This document shows, piece after piece, positions 23,501-35,860 of a stretch of DNA of 64,000 bases. Made by a program: the position numbers and the translations under genes. Position 1 is the stretch's first letter. The number at the start of each line of letters is the position of its first letter. The notes below the pieces were generated by a model that made no database searches, was not told the DNA's origin, and worked only from the letters and a program-made list of their open reading frames with translations. The stretch is taken from positions 126,916,561 through 126,980,560 of the forward strand of contig NC_092858.1 of assembly GCF_032062135.1 (NCBI RefSeq), in the 5' to 3' direction. Origin of the DNA: Pyxicephalus adspersus. Lineage: Eukaryota; Chordata; Amphibia; Anura; Pyxicephalidae.

Positions 23501-26500
23501 TCAATTTATATTGCTGTAAAATTTCAGTGGTATGGGTTGTTGTACTTATTTTAGACGTCATTTATTAAAGACTGGCATTTGTAAAGAGGGTGTTATTCAT
23601 TAGTTCCAGTGATATGAAAAAAGTACCTGTCTGTTAATAGTATGATATATATATTGAACCTTGTGGTGTTGTGTAGCCAGTATACTGCACAAGGTACAGG
23701 ATAGGGCAAGTAAGATCAGCTCCTCCTGTCTAGTAGCTTTAAAATGTATGTCTGTTTGTTTGTTTTTTAAATTTTTTTTTTTTTTTTTTATATTTACCTC
23801 TTTAGAACTATGTCTTAAACTCCTGAAAGATACCAATGCACTTCCTTGGTATGTTAGGGCACTTATACACTTCTGTGCCTATAACCTTATAGCCGTATAT
23901 CTACAGTGTGAGATCATATAAGGCCCTGCTGACAATTATTTCTAGTCTTGTCATTTAGAGTGAGATGTGGTGATGTTACAAATGTTCCACTTGCTGGAGA
24001 AGAACCTGTACTGCATGTGTATCCCTTCTTCTGATACATTTTTCGGTAATTCTGTGTATCTTTGCTTTGTGAACCTTCATTGTTTTTTTTTTAAACCCTG
24101 CCACCAGTTCACCTGTAATCAGTGGAGAGCTAGGACATGAGGTCAGAAAGCCATGTTTTTCAATGGCTGCCTCATCAAAGAGCAAATAACAGAACATAGA
24201 ATCGTATATTAGTAGTAGGCAAAAAGTCTGTTGCAGGCAGCGTACAGGCAGTCAATCCTTGTGGTCTTTTCTTGGCCCTCTACTTGCCTTGTTTGGGATA
24301 CAGGTTTCAGAGTTCAGGTTCTCTTTTAAGTTCCTTAATATTGGACCTTCTTCCTATCCCAACATTCTTTCTTTGGAAAGTTTCAAAGGTGGCACCTTCT
24401 ATTGTTCACAACAGAAACACACTGGTGTAAATATTTTGTATACAAAAGCTGTCAAATAAAACATTGCGGTATCTTTTATTTTTACCGCATTTGGTTAAAA
24501 ACAAAATACTGTAATCGTAACCTGGTGGAATATCAGCCAGAAACTTTGCATCTACTTTCTTTTATGCTTAAGCAGAGCTAAATTTAAAAATGAAGATGTT
24601 CTGTGGAATAAGGCCGGGTGTATGGATGAAGTATTTCAATCACAAATGCGCAAGAGTTACACCATCATTGCCTAATTGGTGAAAAAAAAATTCTGTATGT
24701 AAACATGACCGGTAGAAGATGGCAGCGCGCATACATAGATAGACAAGGGGGCAGCTCTTAATCTATACGGCTGCACTAAGGCACACTGTGGTGAAGTCTG
24801 CCAGGTGTTCGTTGGTTGTGTATACTCACATTATGGTAATAGATTTGAGCACCTACACAAAATTAGTTCGGCTTTAAAGAGCAATTGTAGGCAAAGCAAA
24901 TTACTAATGCTATGATTATACATAAAATATTCACTAAAGTCAGGAGGAACTTCCTTCAATTATAAGTTGTCTCTGGTCACAACTACATAGAGGGCCAGTA
25001 GGTGGAAAGTTAGAGCGATAGATAACTAGGAAGGTGTTCCAGCATCACAATAAGATGTATTTCAGGATCATCATATCACAAAAAAGGGACTGCAGTTGGC
25101 TGGTGCAGCCCAGCAGTTTCTGGAGAAAAATATAACTAGCTTTTATTCTTTGCTGCCTGTTAGCCCTTCAATATTACCTACTGGGATCACCATCCTTCTC
25201 AAAAGAGTGATTTGCATGTGTCATAAGATATTTTTAGTTTAAATACGCATGCATATTTATATTCGCTTAACATATGGTAGCCTCATACACTTGTAAAACG
25301 GTGATTAGCGAAGCCCAGCTCAGACACATAGTAAGTACTACAAGTTGGATGTTATGTTTTTAAAGAAAAAACAAAAAGGTTTAATATATCAGTGTGTGAA
25401 GGTGCCACTATTTTTCACTTTTCTGTTATTAAAATGCCCAGTTAGTGAATTCTGTTCACCTTTTCCATGACTACTAACTGTACATGAGCTCCATGAGTAC
25501 TAACTGTACAAACTCTCATCAGGGCTCATTTGTAAAACTGAGCCATTGGTGTTTTTATTCAAAAATATATTAAACACAAGGGTGGTAGAGTACTTGACAA
25601 CCAAGCCTGTTATGCTCTCACAAGTTCACCGACCATGATGCAAGTGCATTGCTACAATCATGCAATCCAGCCTGATCTACCACATGACTGGGTGGAAGTC
25701 CAAATATCTGCTCATGTAACTATAGATACAGACAAATATAGATCATTCTGCAAATATTTTCACAAGCATTTGAAGACTTTTCAGCATGTTAAAACTGTCC
25801 ATTCACATTTACATACTTGTGAATGAAAAATAGGTTAGCATTGCTTTGTTTAGTTGATTGAAGAAAAAAAAAGTGCAATTATATCAAATCCTATTTACAG
25901 TGGCCAATAATTAGAACACAGCAATCAATCTGTTATGCTGCTAACCACCCTCCAATACTTGTATTCATATTGTCTTAGAATAGATAAAAGGTTTGACCAA
26001 CAGACCAAATAGTTTGTATACCATTCTTTATTTCAAGGTTTTCATAAATTGGCAAACACGGTAAACAGCATTATCCAAAATTGTTGTAATGACAATAACA
26101 AAAGGATCAGATTGGCAATTCTAGGACTTTATTTTACTTTTAATAAAAATCACATATAGTATAGATGGACAGGATGTTTTACAAAACTCCAACTGGGTTC
26201 ATAACTGTGTGGTGCACTTCACGAGGTACCACACGGTAATGCACATGTGCTGCTTTGACATTCATTGCAAATGACACGGGAACCTCACCAACAGGCAAGC
26301 AGTGTTTTGCAACTCACACAACCACATATACCTTGCACTGCATTTCAAAGAGAAACAAAAATGAGTGCATACACAATTTTATGGGTGCTGCAACACATCT
26401 GCACAGCACCATAAACCACATTTCATGTCTATGCAGCTTTGCCATGGCACCCAGACACATGTAAAGCAGACCTGAAGGATATTGCAGGGAGAACAGATCT

Positions 26501-28243
26501 TTGGGGGGGCAGACCTTTGTTCTTCCCCTCCACCCCCACAGCTTTTATATTTTCTTTTCTACGCAAGCTATGGTTATTATACATATAAGGATTGTATGAT
26601 GTACATTTCTTCTATGTCACATAGTTGCCTATAACACATAATGGAACTATAGCCTGTCAGACCGGTAACAGAATGTAAATATCTTCATAACTAGTTCACA
26701 GAGAACATCCCTGACTATGGTCATGGTTGTGGTTGAAATAGAAGGTTCCAATATATTGTATGTTCAAGAGATCAATTTTAGAGTTTTTATTTTGTGAAAT
26801 GAAATTCTATAATTGCATGCTGTTTTTCAGTTACAATGTCATTTCTGTTAGATGTCTAAACTCTATGACATTACATTAAGTCGTACATTGTAAAAAAAAA
26901 AAGAAGCTGTCATAGAAGAAGCTAAGGTTACAGCATCACATTTTACCGATGGCCTTGCGCTAGTTGATGCAACTGCCATTCCTAACCTTTCCCTGCATTC
27001 CCTATCTTTTGTTCATTGTGTTTTTGTTGTTGTTGCCTTAGAAATGAACCTCATCAGACATATTAGGCATAAACAATACTTTTTGTTTACAACGTCTTTC
27101 CTCCATAAGTTGGCACATAGAACTACCCAGCCTACAGGCCCTCCACCCAGGCCTTCAAATACTTAAGGTGTGGTAGTTGAACATGATGAGACACGGTGGG
27201 GTTGGTTTTTAGAGCAGGTCAGGAAATGTTAAGACTCCCACACCATATCAGGCACTGTGGACAATATAGTAATATTTAATTTCTTCAAGGATTACTTTAC
27301 CAATCTAATGTATACATTTGTTCTCCTGTCTTGCTTTCTGCAGTAGAAATCAAAGCTAAACTCTGGGCAGAGAACTAAAAAAACAGACAAAATATGTGTA
27401 AGGGGATGTAAGGATGTGTAATCCTTTTACCTGCAAAAGGATTGGTATTTCTGTCAATCCAGCCCTTAGATTATCACATCACTGCAGATAAAACTCTCTA
27501 TATTAGCCAGATGTCAAAGGAAAATCTATTCTATTCCTATTTTTATTTGCTTTATACCAACTAAGTCTATGTGCAGACTGGAGTCAGAAACATGCACTCC
27601 AACATAACTCATAGCAGGTGGCACCTTGCCATCTACTTGGCCACATACACTACTTCACTGGATCTTTAAGAACCACTGTTTTATTATTTTACATTTGGCA
27701 GCAGCAGGTACTACTGAACTGCTCTTTGCCACCCCTAATTATTAATGTCGTGAATGAGCTGATACATTTAGAAAGTCTGAGGAAGCAGTTCGGGGTTTGT
27801 AGAAGTGGTAACCGCAGCACAACCTTACCACCAGTCCAAACATAGTACTAATGATTTCAAAAACAGATGCTTTTTAGATGTATATCTCCTGTGTGAGATC
27901 TTTGGCATTGCTGCCTCAAACTGCTGGTTCCGAGGGAGGGGAGGGGGTTGGGACAGAGATTTGGTGCTACTGCTACTTTTTGTTCTTTATTGGAGGCTCT
28001 GACATGAGAAAGCAGAACTGCACTTCTACCAAGATGGCCTCTTCTAAAATGCAATGGAGAGGGCATGGTAAGTCAGTGATGGGGAAAGATCAGGTGCGGG
28101 GGAACCAACACTTATGCTGATAACTAGTCTTTTGCACTTTCTGACAGCTCCGCTCCCCTGATTGCTCTTGCAGCCCTTTACTAGTTTTATGTGTTCTTGG
28201 ATAGAGTTTCTCTATCTCTATTCAGAGAGCACCATAAGTTTTG
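20549..28243. other. 7.7-kb stretch with no supported gene
   Basis: AT-rich sequence, mostly single-copy in look. It includes T-rich runs (about 21640, 22510 and 23770-23790), a TTAAAGAGCAATTG terminus-like word at about 24873, and a block at 26150-26480 with CpG remnants and CACACAACCACAT words that looks like an old repeat. AGGAAGTGAAGGAAA near 20923 recurs near 29150, suggesting an unnamed dispersed repeat. No frame has a recognised domain. Confidence 0.45.
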
Positions 28244-28588
28244 AATGGGTAGACTTGTCCCCATTTAACCTCTAGTGCCGGGGATCGCACACTAATCTCA
28301 ATGAAAGTGACTGCAGCCGCATTCATTGAGAAGATCACCAGGGCACCAGAGGCTAAATGGGGACAAGTCTCCCCATTCATTCACTTTTAGTGCTCTATGA
28401 TTGGCTGGGGAAAGAAAAATCTTGATGACGCTTGAGCTGTCATCGGGGCTTACCTTTCCTCAGCCAATCACAGAGCACTAGAGGTGATGAATGTGGAAAC
28501 TTGCCCCCATTTAACCTCTAGTGCCCGTGGGTCCCTTACTGACAGGAGGATTCCGACGGCTGTGCAGCCGTGGGAATCATCCTGTCAT
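28244..28588. repeat. compound nested inverted repeats (unclassified foldback or MITE block)
   Basis: Three hairpin-forming pairs lie in a row. First, 28244-28279 pairs with 28342-28377 (both carry GACTTGTCCCC or its complement). Second, 28389-28411 pairs with 28459-28480 (AGTGCTCTATGATTGGCTG against CAGCCAATCACAGAGCACT). Third, 28539-28588 folds around GGCTGTGCAGCC. The segment CCCCATTTAACCTCTAGTGC at 28258-28277 also repeats directly near 28506-28524. It is probably a non-autonomous DNA transposon or a composite of related ones. No superfamily hallmark was found. Confidence 0.65.
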
Positions 28589-28780
28589 TGTGGGATAACC
28601 TGTAAAAAAATAAAAGTTAGTTACACAAATCACACACATTCAATAAATTACTTTTATTTTTATTTTTTTACACACAAATTTGCGCTGTCGAGCCCTGTGT
28701 TTTTTTTGGGTCAGTTCTATCCGAATTCGAACAGCCATATTTGGGTCGAATATAAGGACAACCCGAAATCGAACACCAAC
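28589..28780. repeat. repeat-like segment with TCGAA words
   Basis: Runs of CCGAATTCGAAC (about 28722), GGGTCGAATATAAGG (about 28744) and CCCGAAATCGAAC (about 28762) form a CpG-containing, locally palindromic block adjoining the hairpin cluster. It is likely part of the same mobile-element nest; the family is unknown to me. Confidence 0.4.
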
Positions 28781-29105
28781 ACTAGAATTAAGTACACGTG
28801 CAATAATTGTCATTGGAAAGGATCTTTCACGATCCTTTCCAATGACAAATAACTGCATGATGCCTGAACAAGCACTGCACATACAGCACTGTTCTGCTCT
28901 ATGGAGAACAACGGAGTGGCACCCCGCTGCACTCTCTCCTCTTCACTTGCATTACGATAGTTCGTAGTGCATTGTCCGCGGGTCCGGCAAGACAGTCGTT
29001 CAGGCGATGGACAATGAGCACTGTACACATGCAAGATTCTCGTCCGTTATCAACCTTGAGCCAATTATCGTACGAGAACCATTGCGCGTGTGTACCTAGC
29101 CATAG
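28781..29105. mobile_element. MITE with TACACACG-type ends
   Basis: The left end reads AGTACACGTGCAATAATTGT and the right end CATTGCGCGTGTGTACCTAG, imperfect inverted repeats. Just inside the left end is a perfect 18-base inverted repeat, 28807-28824 with 28831-28848, around the loop TTTCAC. The element is CpG-rich relative to the flanks and has no coding capacity. The ends resemble those of the element at 46685-47114, so both may belong to one Harbinger-like group. Exact borders are uncertain by a few bases. Confidence 0.65.
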
Positions 29106-30600
29106 TTCCCCTCACTTCGTGTTCTGCTAACAACATTTTATCAGATAGGAAGTGAAGGAAATTCCCCTACAACAGCACAGAAAGAAATAACATTTTTAGG
29201 GGTATTGTAGGAGAATAGAATTTCTGTGTGTGTCATTGTTGCAGGGTTTCCCTTATTTCCATTTTGGTAAAATTGTTGTAATCAGGACAAAAAAAAAATG
29301 GGGAAAATCTGCTTGATGAAGCCCAAAATATCAGAGAAAATCCTTATTCTGTCCAAAATAATACTGAAGTTTTTTTGCTTGACATATACTTCAAGATTTG
29401 TATAATTTAAAGTATATATTCACTGCATCATACAGCCTAAATTGTTTTTTTTTGCACTAAAAATCCTAAAAATCACACGTGTATTTATATTTGTACTGTG
29501 CTTAGAATCTTTGCTGTGAGTCAGCAGACGATATCCTGTAATTGACATCCTTAGGTTTATGTCACATGACTGAGCTAATTTCAGGCAGACGCACACTTAC
29601 CAGCTGACCTCACAGAAAAGTTTGCAGTAGGCCTTATGAAAATTGCGAAGTTGATGAAAAGCACACATCACTTGTACTTTTAGTTCTTTTAGTATTACGA
29701 GATACAAGGTTGTTTACTTTTTAGTAGAAAAATAAGACACTGGTTCTAAATTGGTCTCTATATGTAATGTAAAGGTATATTTCTGCTGTGCTTTTTAAAG
29801 TGCACCTGTCACAGTATTTCAGATCTAATAACCCCAGGCATAGTTTGGATCCTGGTCTTTTCCCATTCTGTCCTCCTGTCTCTGGTCTCTTTTTACACAC
29901 TTGCATACACACGTACAATGTAGAGCATGGCAGCAGAAACAGAAGTGCTGCTTGAAGATAATGACTGAGTTTCACAAAGAGCACTGTGGTAGATCCTTAT
30001 TGGACAACAGTTGTGCTATCTTCTGCTATCATCATATCTGTAAGTTTTATTCTGTGAGAGTAATATGAGACCATTGATTGGCTTGGGCTCCCACACCTTT
30101 AGAGTTACGCACTAGCTTACCTATTTTGTGTCCCTGCATGTACTAGGAACTATTTTAGGTTGCCATCACTAAAAACATTCACAGTTTAAAATGCTGTAAT
30201 TATTCAATGTAACCAGAGATATCCAATCAGATATCCCCTATGACTACTTATCAGGGTGAGGCATATTTTTGCAAAGAATCTTTAGGTAAACCAACTTCAG
30301 AACTCACACAATGGGAGAAAATTGCAATTTATGCTGCTTACCAAGTAACTTTGTAACTGAAATTTTAATGCAGTAAATCATCACTACAACGATCACTAAA
30401 ACATCCCCAGGTAGAGAATCTTCCAAGTCCATGTGTTTCAATGGCAGGGAATGTTTAGATGAATGTCATATTCACTGCTTTTTTTAAATCAACCCCTGCG
30501 TTCTCAAATACCACACATTTTATTTCAACAGTGTTGTATGCTTGGCACTATTATAAAATGGGTCCTTGTATGGTCCCGTACATATTAATATATTTACATC
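29106..30600. other. non-coding stretch with old repeat pieces
   Basis: The first 150 bases contain AGGAAGTGAAGGAAA, shared with about 20923. A TTAAAGTGCACCTGTCAC word at 29795 looks like a TTAA-type transposon end without a partner. No gene signal. Confidence 0.45.
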
Positions 30601-30751
30601 AACCTTGGATGGATCTAGTCCAGGATTGAAAACATTTGCCATCCAATAGGAAATTATTTTTAAGAAATTACAGGTTTGATGGGTCCCCCAGGTTCTCCCA
30701 AGAAAGTCTATCTTCTCCAGTGATCTTGGAGATCCTTAATAAATCAGGCGC
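30601..30751. repeat. palindromic GGGCCTGA-type MITE, copy C (truncated)
   Basis: The right half is recognisable (ATCTTGGAGATCCTTAATAA then ATCAGGCGC; AGAAAGTCTATCTTCTCCAG), as is the central GGATCTAGTCCAGGATTG word. About 50 bases of the left arm are missing and the copy carries many substitutions. It is the most decayed of the four. Confidence 0.7.
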
Positions 30752-32018
30752 AAGAATGAATCATTTGAGATCTCTGTAAGACGCTGGGACACTGAATGCC
30801 TATCCCTATATCCTGGTATGAGTGGTTGGGTCAGCTTGTGCCTTGTTGTGGTGGTGTTTGGGATCAAATCATGCCTAGCAAAGTAATCATTATTTTAGAA
30901 TAGCCTAAACCCCTTGAGTAAGTCAACCCTTTTGTGTTGTAGACCGGTACAGTGGAGTATAACTCACCCAGCGGTTTATTAATGTGTCAATATAAAAGGG
31001 TCCCTCATACTAACTGGATGTCTACAAGGTACCTATATACTTACCATTCCAAGGGCCAATGTATTGGAAAGCTGCAACATATCTGCTCCTCAGCCTTTAC
31101 AAATTTTCAACTATTGGATGAATCATATACTTTCTTCCCCCGCTCGTTGCTGTGGTTCCTTCACTAGCTTGTACGCCTTGTAGTAATCCAGAGGAGAACA
31201 AGTATTCTGCATAACCAAATCTGTAGAATACCTGCAGTAGCTGGGGAGTTGAGTTGGCAGAAAGGGTTTTTTTTTTAAAAAAAGACAGGTACTCTTCAAG
31301 GCAAAAACAGGCGATCCTAGCAACCAACATTTCCTCTTTTCACTATTTTGAATATAGTAATCTTTAATCTGGTTGCTGTCTGTTATGGGTGCAACAATAC
31401 ACATTACATATCCATTTGGAATGATCCCAGAACAATTCTTTTCAAATAGTATCTCATCTCTGCTATGATTTCTGGCCCTCCTGTCAATGTGCAAGAAATA
31501 AAATGTTACTAGCTCCATACTTTCTAGCTGCAAGTCTTTCTGTTTGGGATGTAAGAGTTAATCACAGAGAGTTAGTAAAAGGTGTTACATGGGAGGAGGA
31601 TTATTACTAGACCTGAAGTAAGGGAGTGGAGCAGGAAACCCTGTTGGTGTTTGCTGAGAATGGAATGTTTAAAAGTACGGGGGTTTGTAATTTCCAGGAT
31701 AAGGGCGGCTGCAATCTGGTGGGGCTGTGGGAAGTACTGACACCATCAGCCTGCCCACTCATAGAATACACTAAGGAAGCATGACCAAGAGGGTATAGGT
31801 CACTGTAATGCCTTGTGGCATTCTGGATAGAGATTTTTTCTAGGATACTGTGGCTGCATATCCTGAGTTTCCACCACTGAATTCACAGTGTGTAACCAAG
31901 GGTGTGCTGCAGGATGCTGGGTGTGTGTAGTGCGTGGGCTGCTGTTCTCAAATGATAGTGGGTGGGGATTGCTTCTTTTCATATTCTTTTCCTCTGACAC
32001 CTTTAAAGGGAAACTATA

Positions 32019-32068
<50 letters not shown>

Positions 32069-33189
32069 ATATATATATATTTTGAGTTAATATTGTAATG
32101 TTTGTAGAATATCATTTTTGGGGATAATGACTCAAAACTGCCTGTTTGTAATTCCTTTTCTTAAATTATCAGAATTGTACATCATACAGAAGTTTTTGGA
32201 AGTGCCAAACTTTGCAGTTGGTTTTGCTGCTCAACAACTGCAGATATTAGGACAGTAACATGATAATCCAACTAGAGTTTGTGTGGTCTGAGAACAGTAA
32301 AGTGTGATCACTATATAGCACAACTGCGTAAGAAGTATACATATCTTGCCTTTTGCAATGTTTACTATACTTTCTATAGCTCAGAGTCCAAGTTTAGTGT
32401 ATGGAGAGATGAAAGTACTACCACTCATGCACAGGGTTCCTTCCATGCTATTTGGCTCATTATGATGGCTGAAGTTCCCAAACCCAGAAGAAGTGGATTG
32501 AGATCTGGGTGCTAGTGGAGGAGCTTAAATTAAATATAATTTATAAGTGCAATTTTTCCATTACACTTTTATTTTTCCCACTACCTGACACAAACAGTTA
32601 TATATATAAAATACAATTTTAAATGTATATATATACATTTTTTAGCTACAGTTCCCACTTTTTAAATTTCATTGCTGAGTACTAGCCGTCTATTGTTTGA
32701 CATTAGAAAATTGAGTGTGTGAGCCATCAGAGCTTTGGCAGTCTTAAACTAACACCTTGTAGGTCAATTGAAATACAGCTTAAAATGATTACTAAGTATT
32801 CGGAAAGAACAAGAAGGCAAGACCATTTTTTTCCAAACAAGCTGGCAAACCTACATGTGTCACACAGTGAGACAGTATGCCATGGTAAGTCTGTGAAGGA
32901 AATAGGCTGTGGAACAAATTCTAGACATCCTTTGAGCTATTGCATGACATCACTCGTTTTGAAACATGTGCTCAGCAATGAAATACCAAAGAAAACTGGC
33001 GAGGGAAAAGAAGCCAGTATAATTCAGAGTTTAACAAAAGAAAAGTCATCTCAAACAAAAGGGAACTTATACCCATAATGACCAATTTGAGTTTATCTTT
33101 TAGTCCTAAGAAATGTAACAAAGGATTAAATCAAATTGTTTTTAAAATAAACAAATCCTTAAAGTACAAATGTATTATACATTGCCCCT
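30752..33189. other. non-coding stretch with a (TA)n array
   Basis: Contains open frames of 136 codons (31123-31533, minus) and 119 codons (32719-33078, plus, non-ATG start), both within chance length here and without known motifs. Between 31550 and 32000 the sequence is more GC-rich and may be an old repeat. No gene is supported. Confidence 0.45.
32003..32080. repeat. TTAA-type MITE terminus running into a (TA)n array
   Basis: TTAAAGGGAAACTATAGTG at 32003-32021 matches the start of the TTAA MITE at 8062 at most positions. It is followed at once by about 55 bases of alternating TA (32024-32080, with one TTGA break). The rest of the element is absent or unrecognisable. Confidence 0.6.
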
Positions 33190-33282
33190 GTGTTTGCGGC
33201 GGCATTGTGGTTCTTCCTCCAGAGGACGAACCGCACAGCCAGAAGCAACATGTTGCTCTCAGGAGCCGTGCCGCAACACAAA
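33190..33282. repeat. short dispersed repeat, copy 1
   Basis: Shares TTCCTCCAGAG, then GCCAGAAGCAACAT, AGGA and GC..AACACAA in the same order with 58530-58626. It contains the palindrome AGCAACATGTTGCT. GC-rich for the region and non-coding. Likely a small DNA transposon relic. Confidence 0.55.
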
Positions 33283-33591
33283 TACAACTATGTGCAAACG
33301 TGTGCACAAAATGGTTTCTAACTGCTCCTATATGTTTAATTAGAAGGGGTTAAGAAGCAGCTAAAATGAAATTCTAAAAAGAGGCCTTACATATGTCTAT
33401 AAATTGACACCCCTCGCAGCTAATTTAAACATGTACCTTCGTAATGTAAATGTGGAAAATTTTTTGTATAATATTTAATATATTTATTATTTAAAGCAGT
33501 TTGTCACTAGCATTCATACAGCAGAGGCCCCCCAGTTTTCAAAACTGGTATGGTATTTGTAAATCTGATATTATTTGTCTTTCTTTAACAG

Positions 33592-33777
33592 ACAAGCCGC
33601 GCAGGAAAACTGCATGTTAGAGGGTCAAGACAAAAAGTGTTTCTATTTATTGTTTATATAGGCTTTCTATTGTTGGTCTATTATGTAAAGTCTGAAGGTT
33701 TCTTGTCCATCTCATACAACCTTCGCAGCGCATTTACAGTGCGGATGTCTAAGAGTGGCAACACTGCTCCTCTATAG
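33592..33777 (+). other. candidate exon-like open frame behind a strong acceptor
   Basis: A pyrimidine-rich acceptor (TTTGTCTTTCTTTAACAG, 33574-33591) is followed by 61 open codons ending in TAG at 33775. The frame is closed by TAA just before the acceptor, so the opening begins exactly at the splice site. The peptide has a basic stretch and then a hydrophobic run, VFLFIVYIGFLLLVYYV (about residues 16-32), that could span a membrane. There is no start codon upstream in frame and no homologue comes to mind. It could be chance. Confidence 0.15.
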
Positions 33778-35580
33778 AATCAATGAAGGAGTAGGCGTAG
33801 CCACCCAAAGACAGGACTGGCCTTATCACCAGGTGAAAATCAAGGAAAAGCCCCAAAAAGAAAGTTGATGTAGTTACTTAGAACTGGTAAACTGCAATAT
33901 ATTATGCACTGGTAAATGAATAGTTCTGTGCCTGCTATGTACAGACCACTGAATTTCCATGACTGTAGTTAAGACAGCAGACATCTGAGCTAAGTTTCCT
34001 CATAGACAAAGGTCACAAGTGAGTGTATAATGTGTGTATATCAGTGATTTGTCACTATGGGCTTTCTGGCCACATTCAGCTGAAAGTTTGCTTTCTGTTG
34101 TAAAGTTACAGGATGTCTCAGACGGCCTACTTCACTTTGCTGCACTCGGGCATGTATATTGAAAAAGGCGCTATGCCCTGTGTTGGCAGTTAATGAGGTG
34201 TCATAAAAAGTACACACTTCTTATCAAATTCTCTTTCTCCTTCATTGAATCCTAGAGGAGAACAAAATTACATAGCAAAATACAGACATGAAGGGGTTTT
34301 GTCATAATTCCAATGCTAGTGAAATCTTCTCAAATGCCGTTGCTATGTGATTACAGTCGTTTAGTTTGCTGATTATATTATCGGTACAGGTACGAAGATT
34401 ACAGTACATGTGAGGAGCCAGTTTGCGAGATATAAGCCTAGTGTGAAAAAGCCATATTCCCCAGACATTTCCACTGAGTTGAGTGCTTTTTTTTTGTCTT
34501 TCATTTAAATTGTTCTAGCATCTAGAACAAAATGTCTATATGGCGAATGACTCCTTTAGAAAACCTGTGTTTACAGGTAGCTGTTGAGAAAAGCAGAGGC
34601 ATTAAAGAGTGAATGAATCCCTGGGAAACAAACATTAACAATTCATCATGATCTGTTTACCTACATGGGCATTTATCAAAGCGTGTATACATGTTTTTTT
34701 TTTTTTTTGTACATTTGTGTGTTTTTCTTTTTAAAGGAATGCGGTTACTTTAACGGCATAAATGCATGTCAGAATGAGTAGGTAATTACTGTGATTCAGA
34801 CTGCTACAGACTTTCTTTACCCACCACTGAGAAATACTTACATTTTAAAAGAGAGAAAAAAAATGCATTTGGAATTAGTCATGAGAGTGTGATTCAGATC
34901 TGCCACATCCCTGTCCTCCTTCTTAGTTTTGGAACTTTAGTCTCTTTTACTCTGCAGTGGAAAATAATTAACCAAGTAAAGTTTGAAGTAGGGATGTAAT
35001 GTTATGTAATTGTCCCAAATTAACATGTTTTTTTTATACTCTGGCAATAAAATGTGTGATCCGTTTTTATTTCTATTGTGGGCACCATCGTTTAAATATT
35101 AGTCAGAAGTTTTCAAAAAGAGTGTTTTTTTATATGCTGTGTCATTGTATAAACATCAGCGTTTTATTTTCTTTTCTCTTTTTTTCTTGTCATGATATTA
35201 GGTGTAGATCTTGTTGCAATAAGGTCAGTGGGTAAATCTGTGAGTTATTGTCTAGGAATGGGGAATTGAGGACATAAAGGGCATTGTGAAAACATCAGCC
35301 GATGGGGTGATGGAAGATGAGATCTGGGGAGGACAATGACCCGTGGTTATGTGAAGGAGCTCAGTTCAGATATCATTACTTTGGCTCAGTCTGTTGCCGA
35401 ATAATTAGCCTGCCTAGAGATTTTCTTATTTCTTTCTTAAGCAAGATCAGCAATTATCTGCCATCCCACCTCTAGACTAAAAGTATTGTGAGCTACCTTT
35501 TGTGTGGACATGACAAATGACTGCCTTATGTATTTTAAAGGAGCACATCATTTATATGCTGATTGATCTTTCATATATAC
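33778..35580. other. non-coding stretch, possible conserved block
   Basis: AT-rich, unique-looking. Around 34740-34850 the sequence has enhancer-like texture (GGTAATTACTGTGATTCAG near 34781). A poly-T run lies at 34693-34708. No gene signal. Confidence 0.45.
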
Positions 35581-35860
35581 CAGGCTTTCTCAATCTTTTT
35601 TTTACACAGAGGGAACCTTTGAAATAATTTTTCGGTTTTGGAGAACCTCTGCTAAAATTACAATATCCACAGTTCACAATATATTAGCATGGTGGTCAGT
35701 GGGAAGAAAGCTTTCTACATTGCTGAATATTGGGAAGAATGTCACCCTTACAGATACAGATAAAAGTTCATTAGTGGTTACTTAGACCTCAGAGGCATAA
35801 AATGCTCATTGCTCAAGGTACCCCTAGCAAACCCCAGAGGAACTCTGGTTAAGAAAACTG
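35581..35860 (-). mobile_element. hAT-like MITE (CAG...CTG ends)
   Basis: The ends read CAGGCTTTCTCAATC and GGTTAAGAAAACTG, inverted repeats of the type CAGNNTTTCTCAACC. The flanking 8-mers are ATATATAC (35573-35580) and ATATACAC (35861-35868), equal at 7 of 8 positions, as for a hAT target duplication with one change. Flanks are AT-rich, so part of this match could be chance. A relative lies at 57863 in the opposite orientation. Confidence 0.7.

Noticed and set aside
28484..29034. Several 74-122-codon frames on both strands
   Set aside because: They fall inside the hairpin and MITE cluster and reflect its palindromic sequence.
31123..31533. 136-codon minus-strand frame
   Set aside because: No motif, no splice context, and about one to three frames of this length are expected by chance in 64 kb of this composition.
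32719..33078. 119-codon plus-strand frame
   Set aside because: Starts at GTG, has no recognisable domain and is within chance length.
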